Origin: Marinomonas balearica
Lineage (GTDB): Bacteria > Pseudomonadota > Gammaproteobacteria > Pseudomonadales > Marinomonadaceae
Reading direction: 5' to 3'
NCBI RefSeq assembly: GCF_004362145.1
Contig: NZ_SNXC01000009.1
Location: forward strand, 671,823-735,822
DNA: 64,000 nucleotides
The position numbers and the translations under genes were made by a program. Positions within the stretch are counted from its first letter, which is position 1, and the number at the start of each line of letters is the position of its first letter. The notes below the pieces were generated by a model. The model saw only the letters and a list, made by a program, of their open reading frames with translations, was not told the origin of the DNA and searched no databases. Positions 36,578 through 45,473 of this stretch are shown here, piece by piece.

Positions 36578-36653
36578 GTCCCATTCGTCTAGAGGCCTAG
36601 GACACCGCCCTTTCACGGCGGTAACAGGGGTTCGAACCCCCTATGGGACGCCA
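36578..36653 (+). tRNA. tRNA-Glu (UUC), copy 2
   Basis: Identical to copy 1. It follows tRNA-Gly copy 1 after a 21-nt spacer, which begins CTTTCTACGGAAAG, a small hairpin-like processing spacer. Confidence 0.97.
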
Positions 36654-36716
36654 CTCAATTCAACGATGTTTTGTTGGTTGGGTAATAAGTAATAAAAAAT
36701 GCATACGTGCAATTGT

Positions 36717-36792
36717 GTCCCATTCGTCTAGAGGCCTAGGACACCGCCCTTTCACGGCGGTAACAGGGGTTCGAACCCCCTATGGGACGCCA
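36717..36792 (+). tRNA. tRNA-Glu (UUC), copy 3
   Basis: Identical in sequence to copies 1 and 2; preceded by a 63-nt spacer unlike the others. Confidence 0.97.
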
Positions 36793-36873
36793 CTATTTAA
36801 GATTTACTGACAAGACACGTTTTGTTAGTGAAAAGCTGGATCAAACCGAATAGGGGAGATCGGCAAAAGAAAT

Positions 36874-36948
36874 GCGGGAATAGCTCAGTGGTAGAGCACA
36901 ACCTTGCCAAGGTTGGGGTCGCGAGTTCGAGCCTCGTTTCCCGCTCCA
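36874..36948 (+). tRNA. tRNA-Gly (GCC), copy 2
   Basis: Identical to Gly copy 1, and followed by the same spacer (CTTTCTACGGAAAG...), showing that a Gly-spacer-Glu block was duplicated. Confidence 0.96.
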
Positions 36949-36969
36949 CTTTCTACGGAAAGTAATTGT

Positions 36970-37045
36970 GTCCCATTCGTCTAGAGGCCTAGGACACCGC
37001 CCTTTCACGGCGGTAACAGGGGTTCGAACCCCCTATGGGACGCCA
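36970..37045 (+). tRNA. tRNA-Glu (UUC), copy 4
   Basis: Identical to the other Glu copies; last gene of the array. pabC starts 48 bp after its CCA end and no clear terminator lies between them. Confidence 0.97.
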
Positions 37046-37093
37046 CTTCCTTTTACGTTATGATACCAACCAATTCCTCATGGAAACTGTCTT

Positions 37094-37963
37094 ATGGTTT
37101 GGTTTGTAAACTTCAAAAAAACAGAAAATATCTCAATTAATGACCGTGGTTTACCTTACGGTGATGGTTTGTTTGAGACTATGCTATTTCAACATGGCGC
37201 TGTTCAGAATTTTCAATTTCATTCAAATCGACTCGAAAGAGGATTGCGACGCCTTCAATTTACGGGTGACTTCTCCTTGCTACTCAGTGATGTGTGGCAA
37301 TTTATATACGCCAATGCTCCTTCAGCGGGCGACCCTGTTCTAATAAAACTTATTGTTACGCGTGGCGAAGGTGGTCGAGGCTACAAGCCGCCAAACAAAG
37401 TCATCCCTAATGTTTTGATATATTTTGGTCACCCTCCAAATTACGATAAGCTTCGAAAACAGGGAATGCAGCTTGTTGTCTCCCCCATATGTACCAGTAT
37501 TAATCCGTCGGTTGCTGGTTTAAAACACTTAAATAAACTCGAAAATGTGTTGGCAAAACATGTTTTGGAAGAAACGGTGGACGAAGCATTGATGTTAGAC
37601 CCTAATGGCTATATTACAGAATGCATTCAAAGTAATATTGGTTGGTTTAAAGGGAATAGACTGTGCTTGCCGAGTATCGTTGATTCTGGAGTGCAAGGTA
37701 CAATGCGTAGCCGAATTATTGAGTCATATAATGGCGTCATCGATGTAGGGCGCTTTAAGCTAAATGATATATTAGAGGCCGACGAAGTATTTGTATGTAA
37801 TGGCTTACTCGGTGTTGTCGGTGTGGCTTCGATAGTTAATCAAACTAAGAATGTCAGTAAGGGCGGACTGTCCGACCTCAACAACCGGCGCTTTATCATT
37901 GGCAACAAAATAGAAAATTTACAAACTCTTTTAGAAGATAAGGAAAAACATGTCTGCTGTTAA
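37094..37963 (+). CDS. pabC: Aminodeoxychorismate lyase PabC
   Basis: PabC converts 4-amino-4-deoxychorismate to p-aminobenzoate and pyruvate for folate synthesis. The 289-residue fold-type IV PLP enzyme has INDRGLPYGDGLFETM, the PLP lysine at about 144 in AGLKHLNKLENVL and a typical ECIQSNIGWF substrate segment. The gene heads the conserved pabC-mltG-tmk-holB-tatD string and overlaps mltG by 14 bp. The usual acpP-fabF genes upstream are replaced here by the tRNA array. Confidence 0.92.
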   Translation: MVWFVNFKKTENISINDRGLPYGDGLFETMLFQHGAVQNFQFHSNRLERGLRRLQFTGDFSLLLSDVWQFIYANAPSAGDPVLIKLIVTRGEGGRGYKPPNKVIPNVLIYFGHPPNYDKLRKQGMQLVVSPICTSINPSVAGLKHLNKLENVLAKHVLEETVDEALMLDPNGYITECIQSNIGWFKGNRLCLPSIVDSGVQGTMRSRIIESYNGVIDVGRFKLNDILEADEVFVCNGLLGVVGVASIVNQTKNVSKGGLSDLNNRRFIIGNKIENLQTLLEDKEKHVCC

Positions 37964-38978
37964 ATGGCTTGTGTCCCTGATTTTTTTGCTTTTAACGCTA
38001 TTGGCGGGCGCGGCTGCGGGCATTTATTATGGTGTTACCCAACCCCTCATGATAGACAGTGCGCAGGAGTATGAAGTTCAGCTAGGCGCTTCTTCAACCA
38101 AGATTGGTCATCAACTTGCTGCTCGTGGATGGATTTACCATCCATTATTGACGAAAGTGGTTTCTCGACTGAACCCTACGCTCATCCCTAAAGCGGGGCG
38201 ATACGAAATAGTTCCGGGGCAAAACCTTATTCAGGTTTTTCAGCTGTTTGATTCAGGTAAAGCGATTTTTCACGAGGTAACTTTGCTCGAAGGGAAGACC
38301 GTAAAAGACTATATGGCCGCATTGGAAGCGAAAGGGAATATCCAAATGACGATGTCTGGGTTTGATGCGAAACGTATTGCTAAGCATATGGAGCTTGGGC
38401 ACTCATCTGCGGAAGGTTTGTTCTTCGCGAATACTTATAGGTATCACGATGGCGATACCGATGTTGATATTTTAAAACATGCAAACACACTCTTAAAGAA
38501 AGAATTAAACACCGCATGGGATAATCGAAATAAATCTATACCGCTAAAAACGCCATATGATGTTTTAACGTTAGCCTCAATTATAGAAAAAGAAACCGGA
38601 GTGGCTTACGAGCGTCCGCTCATTTCCAAAGTGTTTATGAATCGTCTTAAGCGAAGAATTCGCTTACAAACAGATCCGACAGTGATTTATGGTTTAGGCG
38701 ATAAATATAATGGCAACATAACGCGCAGAGATCTTCGTACAAAAACGCCTTATAACACTTATGTTATTGACGGGTTGCCGCCAACACCGATTGCTAATGT
38801 TGGGCGTGAAGCGATTGAAGCAGCCGTATGGCCAGGAGAAACAGCTGCGCTGTATTTCGTAGCAAAAGGGGACGGTACACATGCGTTTTCTCGAACACTT
38901 CGCGAACATAACAACGCAGTGGCAAAGTATCAAAAATATCAGCGAAGAAAAGACTATAAGTCTTCGCCCAGTAAATAA
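37950..38978 (+). CDS. mltG: Endolytic peptidoglycan transglycosylase MltG
   Basis: MltG cuts nascent glycan strands and sets their length. The 342-residue protein has an N-terminal membrane anchor (about 5-28), a LysM-like segment and the YceG catalytic domain with the catalytic glutamate in IIEKETGVAYERP, plus LQTDPTVIYGLG, YNTYVIDGLPPTPI and FVAKGDGTHAFS. The start codon lies within the pabC 3' end behind AAGGAAAAAC. Confidence 0.94.
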   Translation: MSAVKWLVSLIFLLLTLLAGAAAGIYYGVTQPLMIDSAQEYEVQLGASSTKIGHQLAARGWIYHPLLTKVVSRLNPTLIPKAGRYEIVPGQNLIQVFQLFDSGKAIFHEVTLLEGKTVKDYMAALEAKGNIQMTMSGFDAKRIAKHMELGHSSAEGLFFANTYRYHDGDTDVDILKHANTLLKKELNTAWDNRNKSIPLKTPYDVLTLASIIEKETGVAYERPLISKVFMNRLKRRIRLQTDPTVIYGLGDKYNGNITRRDLRTKTPYNTYVIDGLPPTPIANVGREAIEAAVWPGETAALYFVAKGDGTHAFSRTLREHNNAVAKYQKYQRRKDYKSSPSK

Positions 38979-39012
38979 GCTCTTTATTGAGTGCTCGTTA
39001 GGTGGACGTTAG

Positions 39013-39630
39013 GTGAAAGGTAGATTTATTACGCTGGAAGGCGGTGAAGGCAGCGGTAAGACCAGCGCTATTGCATTCGTTAAAGAATGGCTCGAAGCGA
39101 AAGGTGTGCCTTATATTGTAACTCGTGAGCCAGGTGGAACACCTCTCGCTGAAGAAATTCGTCAAGTGGTGTTGAGCAAGCGTGACGAGAGTGTAAGTCC
39201 AATCACGGAGTTGTTACTTGTTTTTGCAGCCAGAGCTCAGCATGTTGAACAAAAAATAGTGCCGGCTTTAGAGTCTGGAGTGTGGGTGATCAGTGATCGT
39301 TTCATAGATTCCTCATATGTCTATCAGGGTGTCGCCAGAGGGTTGGACATCGCTGATATTGACAGATTGGTTCACTTGGCGGTGGGTGATTGTTTGCCAG
39401 ACAGAACCATATTACTTGATGTGCCTGTCGAGGTGGGTATGGAACGTGTAGCGAATCGATTGGGAAATGATCGATTGGATGCAGAAAGTACTCAGTTCCA
39501 TGAGATGGTTCGCCGTGGCTTTTTAGATCTCGCTATACGAGACCGTGATCGGGTATCAATTGTTGATGCAAGCGTTGCGCAAAAAGATGTTTTTGAACAA
39601 ATAGCAACAGTGTTAGAGTGCGTTAATTAG
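39013..39630 (+). CDS. tmk: Thymidylate kinase
   Basis: Tmk phosphorylates dTMP to dTDP. The 205-residue enzyme has the P-loop GGEGSGKT (10-17), the DR(Y/F) motif VISDRFIDSSYVYQG and the REPGGTPLAEEIR segment. It starts with GTG at 39013 behind AGGTGGA. It is part of the pabC-mltG-tmk-holB string. Confidence 0.95.
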   Translation: MKGRFITLEGGEGSGKTSAIAFVKEWLEAKGVPYIVTREPGGTPLAEEIRQVVLSKRDESVSPITELLLVFAARAQHVEQKIVPALESGVWVISDRFIDSSYVYQGVARGLDIADIDRLVHLAVGDCLPDRTILLDVPVEVGMERVANRLGNDRLDAESTQFHEMVRRGFLDLAIRDRDRVSIVDASVAQKDVFEQIATVLECVN

Positions 39631-39651
39631 TAAAAATGCTAGAGGTGTTTT

Positions 39652-40581
39652 ATTAGTATCCCCCCTTGGTTGAAATTATTACAATCAAAAGCTGAAGATT
39701 GGCGTAAAAACGGAACGTTTCATCATGCTTTACTCTTGACCGGTGAAGAGGGCGTGGGACAAGAGGTATTGGCGCGATCGCTTGCTGATTTGCTAATGTG
39801 TGAATCGGATAACGCGCCTTGCGGGCACTGCCATTCCTGTCAGTTGATGTTGGCAGGCTCTCATCCTGATTACCTGTATATTGACGGTTCCGAAGGAACG
39901 ATAAAGGTTGATGTAGTTCGCCAGCTTATCGTGCGGGTTTCAAAAAAAGCACAGGTAGGAAAAGTAAAAGTTCTTTTGCTTCATGATGCTCATTCCATGA
40001 ATATTAATGCTGCTAACGCTGTTTTAAAAGCCTTGGAAGAGCCTCCTGAGAATACATTTTTTATTCTCACCACGTCGAGTTCCCACGGTATGCTGCCAAC
40101 TATTCAAAGTAGATGTCAAAAAATGGTGTTGGATTCACCCGATAGAAACGACGTAACGACTTGGTTGGAGCAAGAAGGTCATTCAGAAGTCAGTGATCTT
40201 TTTTGGTTAACTCAGCAACCCTATCATTTGCTCGCTCTTAAAGAAAAAGGTTACGACGCACTGTACCGTAGCCTTCCGAATAAAGTTCGTGTTTTACTGA
40301 CGGGTGAAGACAGTGTAACGAATATTGTTAAAGGTGTTGATCAATCTAACATACTCGCACTGTGTGACGGGTATGCTGCCATCTTACATCAGGTGATCCA
40401 ATATTCTGCATCAGGTTATTTATCGGGTGAGTTGAAGGAAGTGGGTGAGTTGATGCTTTCAAAACGCAGTATTTATCATCTTATGGCGCGATATGATGCC
40501 ATTATTGGGCTTAAGCAAAGTCTCAAACGGTCAAATCTAAATCCCGTTATGCAGCTCACATACGAATTAAATCAGTGGTAA
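39652..40581 (+). CDS. holB: DNA polymerase III delta' subunit HolB (probable ATT start)
   Basis: HolB is the delta' subunit of the clamp loader. It shows a P-loop-derived LLTGEEGVGQEVLARSLA, zinc cysteines in CESDNAPCGHCHSC, the DEAH-like region LLHDAHSMNINAANAVLKALEEPPENTFF (only parts quoted here: NAANAVLKALEEPP) and SRCQ. The first standard start in frame is TTG at 39670, but this would cut off the family-typical PWL N-terminus and has no ribosome site. ATT at 39652 follows AGAGGTG with 6-7 nt spacing and gives (M)SIPPWLKLLQ, so I place the start there (309 residues). A TAG at 39640 closes the frame upstream. Confidence 0.9.
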   Translation: MSIPPWLKLLQSKAEDWRKNGTFHHALLLTGEEGVGQEVLARSLADLLMCESDNAPCGHCHSCQLMLAGSHPDYLYIDGSEGTIKVDVVRQLIVRVSKKAQVGKVKVLLLHDAHSMNINAANAVLKALEEPPENTFFILTTSSSHGMLPTIQSRCQKMVLDSPDRNDVTTWLEQEGHSEVSDLFWLTQQPYHLLALKEKGYDALYRSLPNKVRVLLTGEDSVTNIVKGVDQSNILALCDGYAAILHQVIQYSASGYLSGELKEVGELMLSKRSIYHLMARYDAIIGLKQSLKRSNLNPVMQLTYELNQW

Positions 40582-40588
40582 CAAATAT

Positions 40589-41395
40589 ATGTTGATCGAC
40601 ACTCATTGTCATTTAGATAAACTAGATCTCACTCCTTATGACGGAGAAGTACGCGGCGCCTTGGTTGCAGCGGCAAAAAACGATGTTAAACAAGTCTTAA
40701 CGATTTCAGTGGATTTGGAATCGTTTGATACTGTGAATGAATTCACTCAAATACAGGGTGTGTTTTCAAGTTGTGGGGTACACCCCTTACATACTGAAGG
40801 CCTTTTAAGCGTACCAGATAAACTTATAGAGTTGGCCTCGCAAGATAAGGTTGTAGCAATCGGAGAGACTGGGCTTGATTATTTTTATGACAAAGATCAA
40901 GAGAACCATGCTAAACAGCAACGAAGCTTTGTTGCGCATCTTGAGAGTGCGTCTTTTCTTGGGTTGCCTGTAATTGTTCATACTCGTGACGCGAAAGAAG
41001 ATACAATCGAGCTTATTCGTGAATATGGTGATCCGAACTTTGGTGGCGTTTTGCACTGTTTCACTGAAAGCTACGATATGGCAGTAAGAGCGATGGAGGA
41101 GAACTACCTAATCTCTATTTCAGGAATCGTAACGTTTAAAAATGCAGAGGCGCTTCGAGAAACGGTCAAGAGGTTACCGCTTGATCGGTTGCTCGTTGAG
41201 ACAGATTCACCTTACTTAGCGCCTATTCCCCATAGAGGACAAAAAAACCAACCTAAATATGTAAAAGATGTTGCTCAGTTTGTCGCGGATATAAAAGGTA
41301 TTCGTTATGAGGAGTTATTGGAAATTACAGCACAAAACTTCCACGATAAGTTTAAGAAAGTGATTCGTAATGAAACGTTGAGTGAATCTTATTGA
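40589..41395 (+). CDS. TatD family metal-dependent hydrolase (YcfH-like)
   Basis: The 268-residue TIM-barrel protein has the metal ligands of TatD proteins: THCHLD (5-10), AIGETGLDYFYD, VIVHTRDA, GVLHCFTES and VETDSPYLAP. Members are Mg-dependent 3'-5' DNases or aminoacyl-tRNA deacylase-like hydrolases. It follows holB by 7 bp. In many gammaproteobacteria a PilZ gene lies between holB and this gene; here it is absent. Confidence 0.9.
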   Translation: MLIDTHCHLDKLDLTPYDGEVRGALVAAAKNDVKQVLTISVDLESFDTVNEFTQIQGVFSSCGVHPLHTEGLLSVPDKLIELASQDKVVAIGETGLDYFYDKDQENHAKQQRSFVAHLESASFLGLPVIVHTRDAKEDTIELIREYGDPNFGGVLHCFTESYDMAVRAMEENYLISISGIVTFKNAEALRETVKRLPLDRLLVETDSPYLAPIPHRGQKNQPKYVKDVAQFVADIKGIRYEELLEITAQNFHDKFKKVIRNETLSESY

Positions 41396-41614
41396 TTTAC
41401 ATGAATAAAACGAAAAAAGAAGCGATTTTGATAGGATTTTACTTAGTCATGCATTACGCTTCTTAATATAACTTAAACAAATTACCCCTCCTAATCTCTA
41501 GAGCGAGTAAATCCACCTAAAAAATTAAGCGTGTTTTGAAAGAATTTCGCACTGATATTAGGAGTTGCTAGTTGCATAGCGTTGCTTGTAACTGGTCTAC
41601 ATATAAGGACCTTC

Positions 41615-44041
41615 ATGATGTCAAAAACGGTTCAGCCTCTTAAGAAGTCCGCGTTATACGCGACAGTCTCTCCCGACAATCTTCCTTTTAAAAAATTAAG
41701 CGATATAGAGCCGCTAAGTGGCATTCTAGGCCAGGAGCGAGCGGTGGAAGCGATTCAGTTTGGTGTCGCTATGCAGCGCCCAGGGTACAATATTTATGTT
41801 ATGGGCGATTCTGGAACAGGCCGTTCTTCGTATGTAACAAACTATCTAAAAAGCGAAGCAAAGCGTAAAACAGCACCCAACGAGTGGGCCTATGTAAACA
41901 ACTTTACAGATACACGCGCGCCTAAAGCGATCGAATTTACACCGGGTGAATCGTCTATTTTTGAGAAGGAAATTCGCTCTTTAATAGATGCAGTTATGGC
42001 GACTTTTCCAGCGGCATTTGAAAATCCAACTTACCAACAGTATAAGAGTGCGATTGATCGAGCTTTCAATGAAAAGTACGAGGGTGCGATTAATTTGGTC
42101 GAGCGAATGGCGCTGCGTATTAATGTCGCAATGTTCCGTGATGCTTCTTCCGTAAGCTTTGCTCCAATGCGCGATGGAAAGGCGCTAGAAGAGGCTGACT
42201 TCGCAGGTCTTACTGACGACGAGAGAGATGCATTTCAGGCGGCTGTATCTGAGCTTGAAACACAGCTAAACAATGAGCTGCTAGGGTTGCCTCAATGGAA
42301 GCGAGCCTCCTACGAGGAGCTAAGAGAGCTCAATCTCGAAACCATCAAAGAAGCACTTGATCCTCTCATGGCTCCTTTGTTTGAGAAGTATTCTGATAAC
42401 GGAGCAATCACCTCGCATTTAAAAGAGATGCGTGAGGATTTAGATAAAGTACTCATTGATCAAATTTCAGACGAACGAGCGGCTGAAAGTCGAGATGAAG
42501 TTAGCCGACGTACCATGTACGAGGAGTTTTATCTTCCAAACATTGCGGTGACACATGAGCCAGATGGCGGAATGCCTGTAGTGTATGAGCCTCATCCAAC
42601 ATATCGAAATCTTTTCGGGCAAGTTGAGTACAGCAGCGATCAAGGGATGCTGATTACAAGTTATCGCTTAATCCGCTCGGGAAGTCTTCATGCTGCTAAT
42701 GGCGGTTATTTGATTCTTGATGCTGAGAAGTTGCTTACTGATCATTACTTGTGGGAAGCGTTGAAGCGAGCACTGAAGAGCAAAACTTTGCGTATAGAGC
42801 ATCCGTACGCGGATATGGGGATGATGAATACGACAACCTTGTCGCCGGAAGACCTTCCGTTACAGGTAAAAGTGATCTTAATTGGTTCTCGTGAAATTTA
42901 TTACCTTCTTCAAGATGCTGATCCCGACTTTCAAGAAATGTTCAGAGTTTTGGTGGATTTTGATGACACACTAAAACGTGGGAAGGAATCTGAACACGCA
43001 TTTGCACGACTGTTAAAGGATCGCGTTGATCAAGAAGGGTATGCAGATGTTACTCGCGACGGTGTCGCACGTCTAATTGAATACAGCAGTCGTTTGGCTG
43101 AGCATCAAAAAGAAATGGTTGCTCGAATCGGAGACGTATTTGAGTTGCTTAGTGAAGCAGACTTTGTTCGTGACATGGCGAAAGACGATGTTATTTCAGA
43201 AGAGCACGTCAAACGCGCGTTACTTGCGAAAAAGCATCGTACTGGGCGTGTAAGTGAAAAGATAATAGAAGAAATTCTTGAAGGTACTGTTCTGCTCGAA
43301 AGTGATGGACAGGCGATCGGTAAAATTAACGGCCTAACTGTCATGCAGATCGGCGATAGCAGCTTTGGTGCGCCAGCTCGTATTTCAACAACCGTGTATC
43401 CGGGTGGAAAGGGCATCATCGATATCGAGAGAGAGTCTAACCTTGGGCAAAATATTCACTCAAAAGGTGTATTGATTCTTTCGGGCTATTTAGGTAATAA
43501 ATACGCACAGAAATACCCTCTAGACATCTCTGCATCCATTGCTATGGAGCAAAGTTACGGCTATGTCGACGGAGACAGTGCTTCGACAGCAGAGCTGTGT
43601 TGTCTTCTGTCTGCACTTATTCAAGTGCCTTTACGTCAGGACCTTGCGATCACTGGATCATTGAATCAATACGGTGAAGTTCAGGCGATCGGTGGTGTAA
43701 ACGAAAAGATCGAAGGTTTCTTCAGTGTTTGTAAGGCGCGGGGCTTGACTGGAACTCAGGGTGTTCTCATTCCAAAATCGAATTCAAACAATTTGATGTT
43801 AAATGATGATGTTCTAGAAGCTGTCGAGAAAGGCGAGTTCCATATATATGCCATTGAGACAGCGGATCAAGCGCTAGAATTGCTCACAGGTAAAGAGGCT
43901 GGGCAAGCTGATAGTGATGGAAACTACCCAGAAGGGTCTTTGTCTTCGATGGTTATTTTGCGTTTGGAAGGGATTTCCAAGCTGGGTGATGAAGAAGAAA
44001 AAGACGATAGTAAAGAAGAAACGGCTGGAAAAGAAAATTAA
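41615..44041 (+). CDS. ATP-dependent Lon-type protease, second Lon family (YcbZ/LonC-like)
   Basis: The protein (809 residues from ATG 41615; ATG 41618 is equally possible behind AAGGA, and the frame is open from 41582) has a Walker A GDSGTGRSS near residue 65, the conserved ANGGYLILDAEKLL of the unusual AAA module with a large helical insertion, and a C-terminal S16 protease domain with catalytic Ser655 (DGDSAS) and Lys698 (GVNEKIEG). The 43-residue Ser-Lys spacing is that of Lon. The domain order differs from classical Lon by lacking the N-terminal LonSB region. An acidic/basic low-complexity tail ends it. Confidence 0.9.
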   Translation: MMSKTVQPLKKSALYATVSPDNLPFKKLSDIEPLSGILGQERAVEAIQFGVAMQRPGYNIYVMGDSGTGRSSYVTNYLKSEAKRKTAPNEWAYVNNFTDTRAPKAIEFTPGESSIFEKEIRSLIDAVMATFPAAFENPTYQQYKSAIDRAFNEKYEGAINLVERMALRINVAMFRDASSVSFAPMRDGKALEEADFAGLTDDERDAFQAAVSELETQLNNELLGLPQWKRASYEELRELNLETIKEALDPLMAPLFEKYSDNGAITSHLKEMREDLDKVLIDQISDERAAESRDEVSRRTMYEEFYLPNIAVTHEPDGGMPVVYEPHPTYRNLFGQVEYSSDQGMLITSYRLIRSGSLHAANGGYLILDAEKLLTDHYLWEALKRALKSKTLRIEHPYADMGMMNTTTLSPEDLPLQVKVILIGSREIYYLLQDADPDFQEMFRVLVDFDDTLKRGKESEHAFARLLKDRVDQEGYADVTRDGVARLIEYSSRLAEHQKEMVARIGDVFELLSEADFVRDMAKDDVISEEHVKRALLAKKHRTGRVSEKIIEEILEGTVLLESDGQAIGKINGLTVMQIGDSSFGAPARISTTVYPGGKGIIDIERESNLGQNIHSKGVLILSGYLGNKYAQKYPLDISASIAMEQSYGYVDGDSASTAELCCLLSALIQVPLRQDLAITGSLNQYGEVQAIGGVNEKIEGFFSVCKARGLTGTQGVLIPKSNSNNLMLNDDVLEAVEKGEFHIYAIETADQALELLTGKEAGQADSDGNYPEGSLSSMVILRLEGISKLGDEEEKDDSKEETAGKEN

Positions 44042-44054
44042 GGTCTGATCGATG

Positions 44055-44097
44055 TGCACAGGCAGTAAAATGGTTTTCTATTGCCTGTGTGCTCTTT
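44055..44097 (+). terminator. Probable terminator after the Lon-type gene
   Basis: CACAGGCA (44056-44063) pairs with TGCCTGTG (44082-44089); CTCTTTTG follows. The loop is 18 nt. Confidence 0.55.
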
Positions 44098-44163
44098 TGC
44101 TCAAATTGTATTAACTGTGTTCCCAAGAAACGTAGGTAGATCGGAAGTTTCTAGCGATAAAGA

Positions 44164-44460
44164 TCAGTATTTCCCTTGAGTGCGTTTAATCATGTGAGCA
44201 GAACACTCATTACTCACGAGTGTATAAACCGTATAATATAAGTCTCCGGCTTTGATATGGCTGGCAACTTCCTTTCTTTTGCTTGGGTGATGACGTTTCA
44301 AAACCTTTGCTCGTTTAAATACCTCACCGTTCATCAGTGCTTCACTGTATTTATCGGACGCTTCCATTGAATCTCTATCTGAACATTCGGCCCCACTTAC
44401 GGCATAGGCGTGCAATAAAAGTGCTGCTAGGCATGTTTTTACCAAGAGTTTCAATATCAT
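44164..44460 (-). CDS. Small exported protein, unknown function
   Basis: The 98-residue product begins with a signal peptide (LLVKTCLAALLLHAYAVSGA) and a mature part of about 75 residues with two cysteines (in ECSDRD and NECSAH) that could form a disulfide in the periplasm. Many basic residues lie in the centre (KRAKVLKRHHPSKRKE). I do not recognise a family. It converges with the Lon-type gene. Confidence 0.5.
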   Translation of the reverse strand: MILKLLVKTCLAALLLHAYAVSGAECSDRDSMEASDKYSEALMNGEVFKRAKVLKRHHPSKRKEVASHIKAGDLYYTVYTLVSNECSAHMIKRTQGKY

Positions 44461-44791
44461 ATGTTAAAGGTCACCTGCAGAAAGTTACGGTAGCTCGTCT
44501 TATGTATTTTAGACAAATGTAATAGTGGTATCTACCGTTGATACAAATAAACGAAATAGGTAGTTCGTCTCGATTTTTATTTAGACATTTAAAGAGCTTG
44601 CAGCTTGAATTAAGCCCCGACATTTTATATAAACAGTTTTTATAATAACCGAAGTACGTAGTTTGGAAATGTAGATCACAAGCTTTACAATTTAGATAGT
44701 GTCACGAAAGATGATCTGGAATATCATTTATTCTTAAGCTAGGTTTTGTGGTAAGACCTAGAATTAATGTTGAAGCTCCAAAGAGGTGTCT
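44461..44791. other. Intergenic region with two small palindromes
   Basis: This 331-bp AT-rich gap separates divergent genes. It contains ATGAT/ATCAT arms at 44711-44727 and CTAGGT (44739-44744) with ACCTAG (44756-44761) about 30-50 bp before the cytochrome-like gene. These may be operators; no ORF or RNA gene is seen. Confidence 0.45.
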
Positions 44792-45229
44792 ATGAAGTTA
44801 GTAAATATGATTGCTGCAATGGGTATGATTGCTGTTTCTTCGGTAAGTTTTGCTCATGGGCATGGTGCTTGTTCTAAAACAGATCTTCATGGTCAGATGA
44901 TGTCGATTAAAAAAGAGCTTAGGGCGCTTTCACAAGACGTTAAATCCGATAACCTAAAAGGGGCGGGTGAACACGTTGATAAACTGATTGGACTTTTTGA
45001 AGCCTCTAAAGCGGAAACGCCGTATTTGTTCCATGAACAAAATTTACAAGGCGATGCTCTGATGTCTGCTCGTACAGAGTATGAAGCCGTGTTTGATAGC
45101 GCTATCGAAAAACTACAAGTAATAGATGCTGAAATCGCTAACGGTAATTCCAGTAAGATTGGCTCTGCCGTACGAGAGTTGGGTAAATACCGTAAAATCG
45201 GACACAGTAAGTTTAAAGCGGATTGCTAG
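44792..45229 (+). CDS. Periplasmic cytochrome b562-like protein
   Basis: The 145-residue product (ATG 44792 behind AAAGAGG; a GTG at 44786 is also in frame) has a cleavable signal peptide ending in SFA. The mature part is a four-helix bundle like E. coli cytochrome b562: a methionine in LHGQMMSIKKELR at the first helix, LFEASKAETPYLF in place of the loop after helix 2, a pattern EYEAVFDSAIEKLQVIDAEIANG, and a histidine in YRKIGHSKF at the end of helix 4. These residues would be the Met and His haem ligands. The partner and role are unknown. Confidence 0.72.
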   Translation: MKLVNMIAAMGMIAVSSVSFAHGHGACSKTDLHGQMMSIKKELRALSQDVKSDNLKGAGEHVDKLIGLFEASKAETPYLFHEQNLQGDALMSARTEYEAVFDSAIEKLQVIDAEIANGNSSKIGSAVRELGKYRKIGHSKFKADC

Positions 45230-45473
45230 TATACGAATGTGTCTCAAGGAAAAGAGATTGGTACTAAGGGATCTGGTCTAACGCTTTGGGACATGGTTTC
45301 GCCATCAATGTTGCTTTTTTTTCAATGGTCGCATTTTTAAAAACTGGATAGATTGGCGTGTCAGTACCTTTTATTCGTCTTATTGGCCGCTTTCTTCAAA
45401 AATTGTCTTAGTCTTCTACTTGATGAAGTATTGTATGAAGATTGATACAATGGCGTATCAATTAGAGGTAGTT

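Noticed and set aside
36419..36616. Minus-strand ORF of 65 codons across the tRNA genes
   Set aside because: It is made of tRNA complement sequence; the cloverleaf structures explain the conservation.
31192..37045. Genomic island between the integrase and the tRNA array
   Set aside because: Genes between them (htpX, alaA-like, msrB, YajG-like) are housekeeping and look normal; the tRNAs are complete and no partial tRNA att repeat was seen near the integrase.
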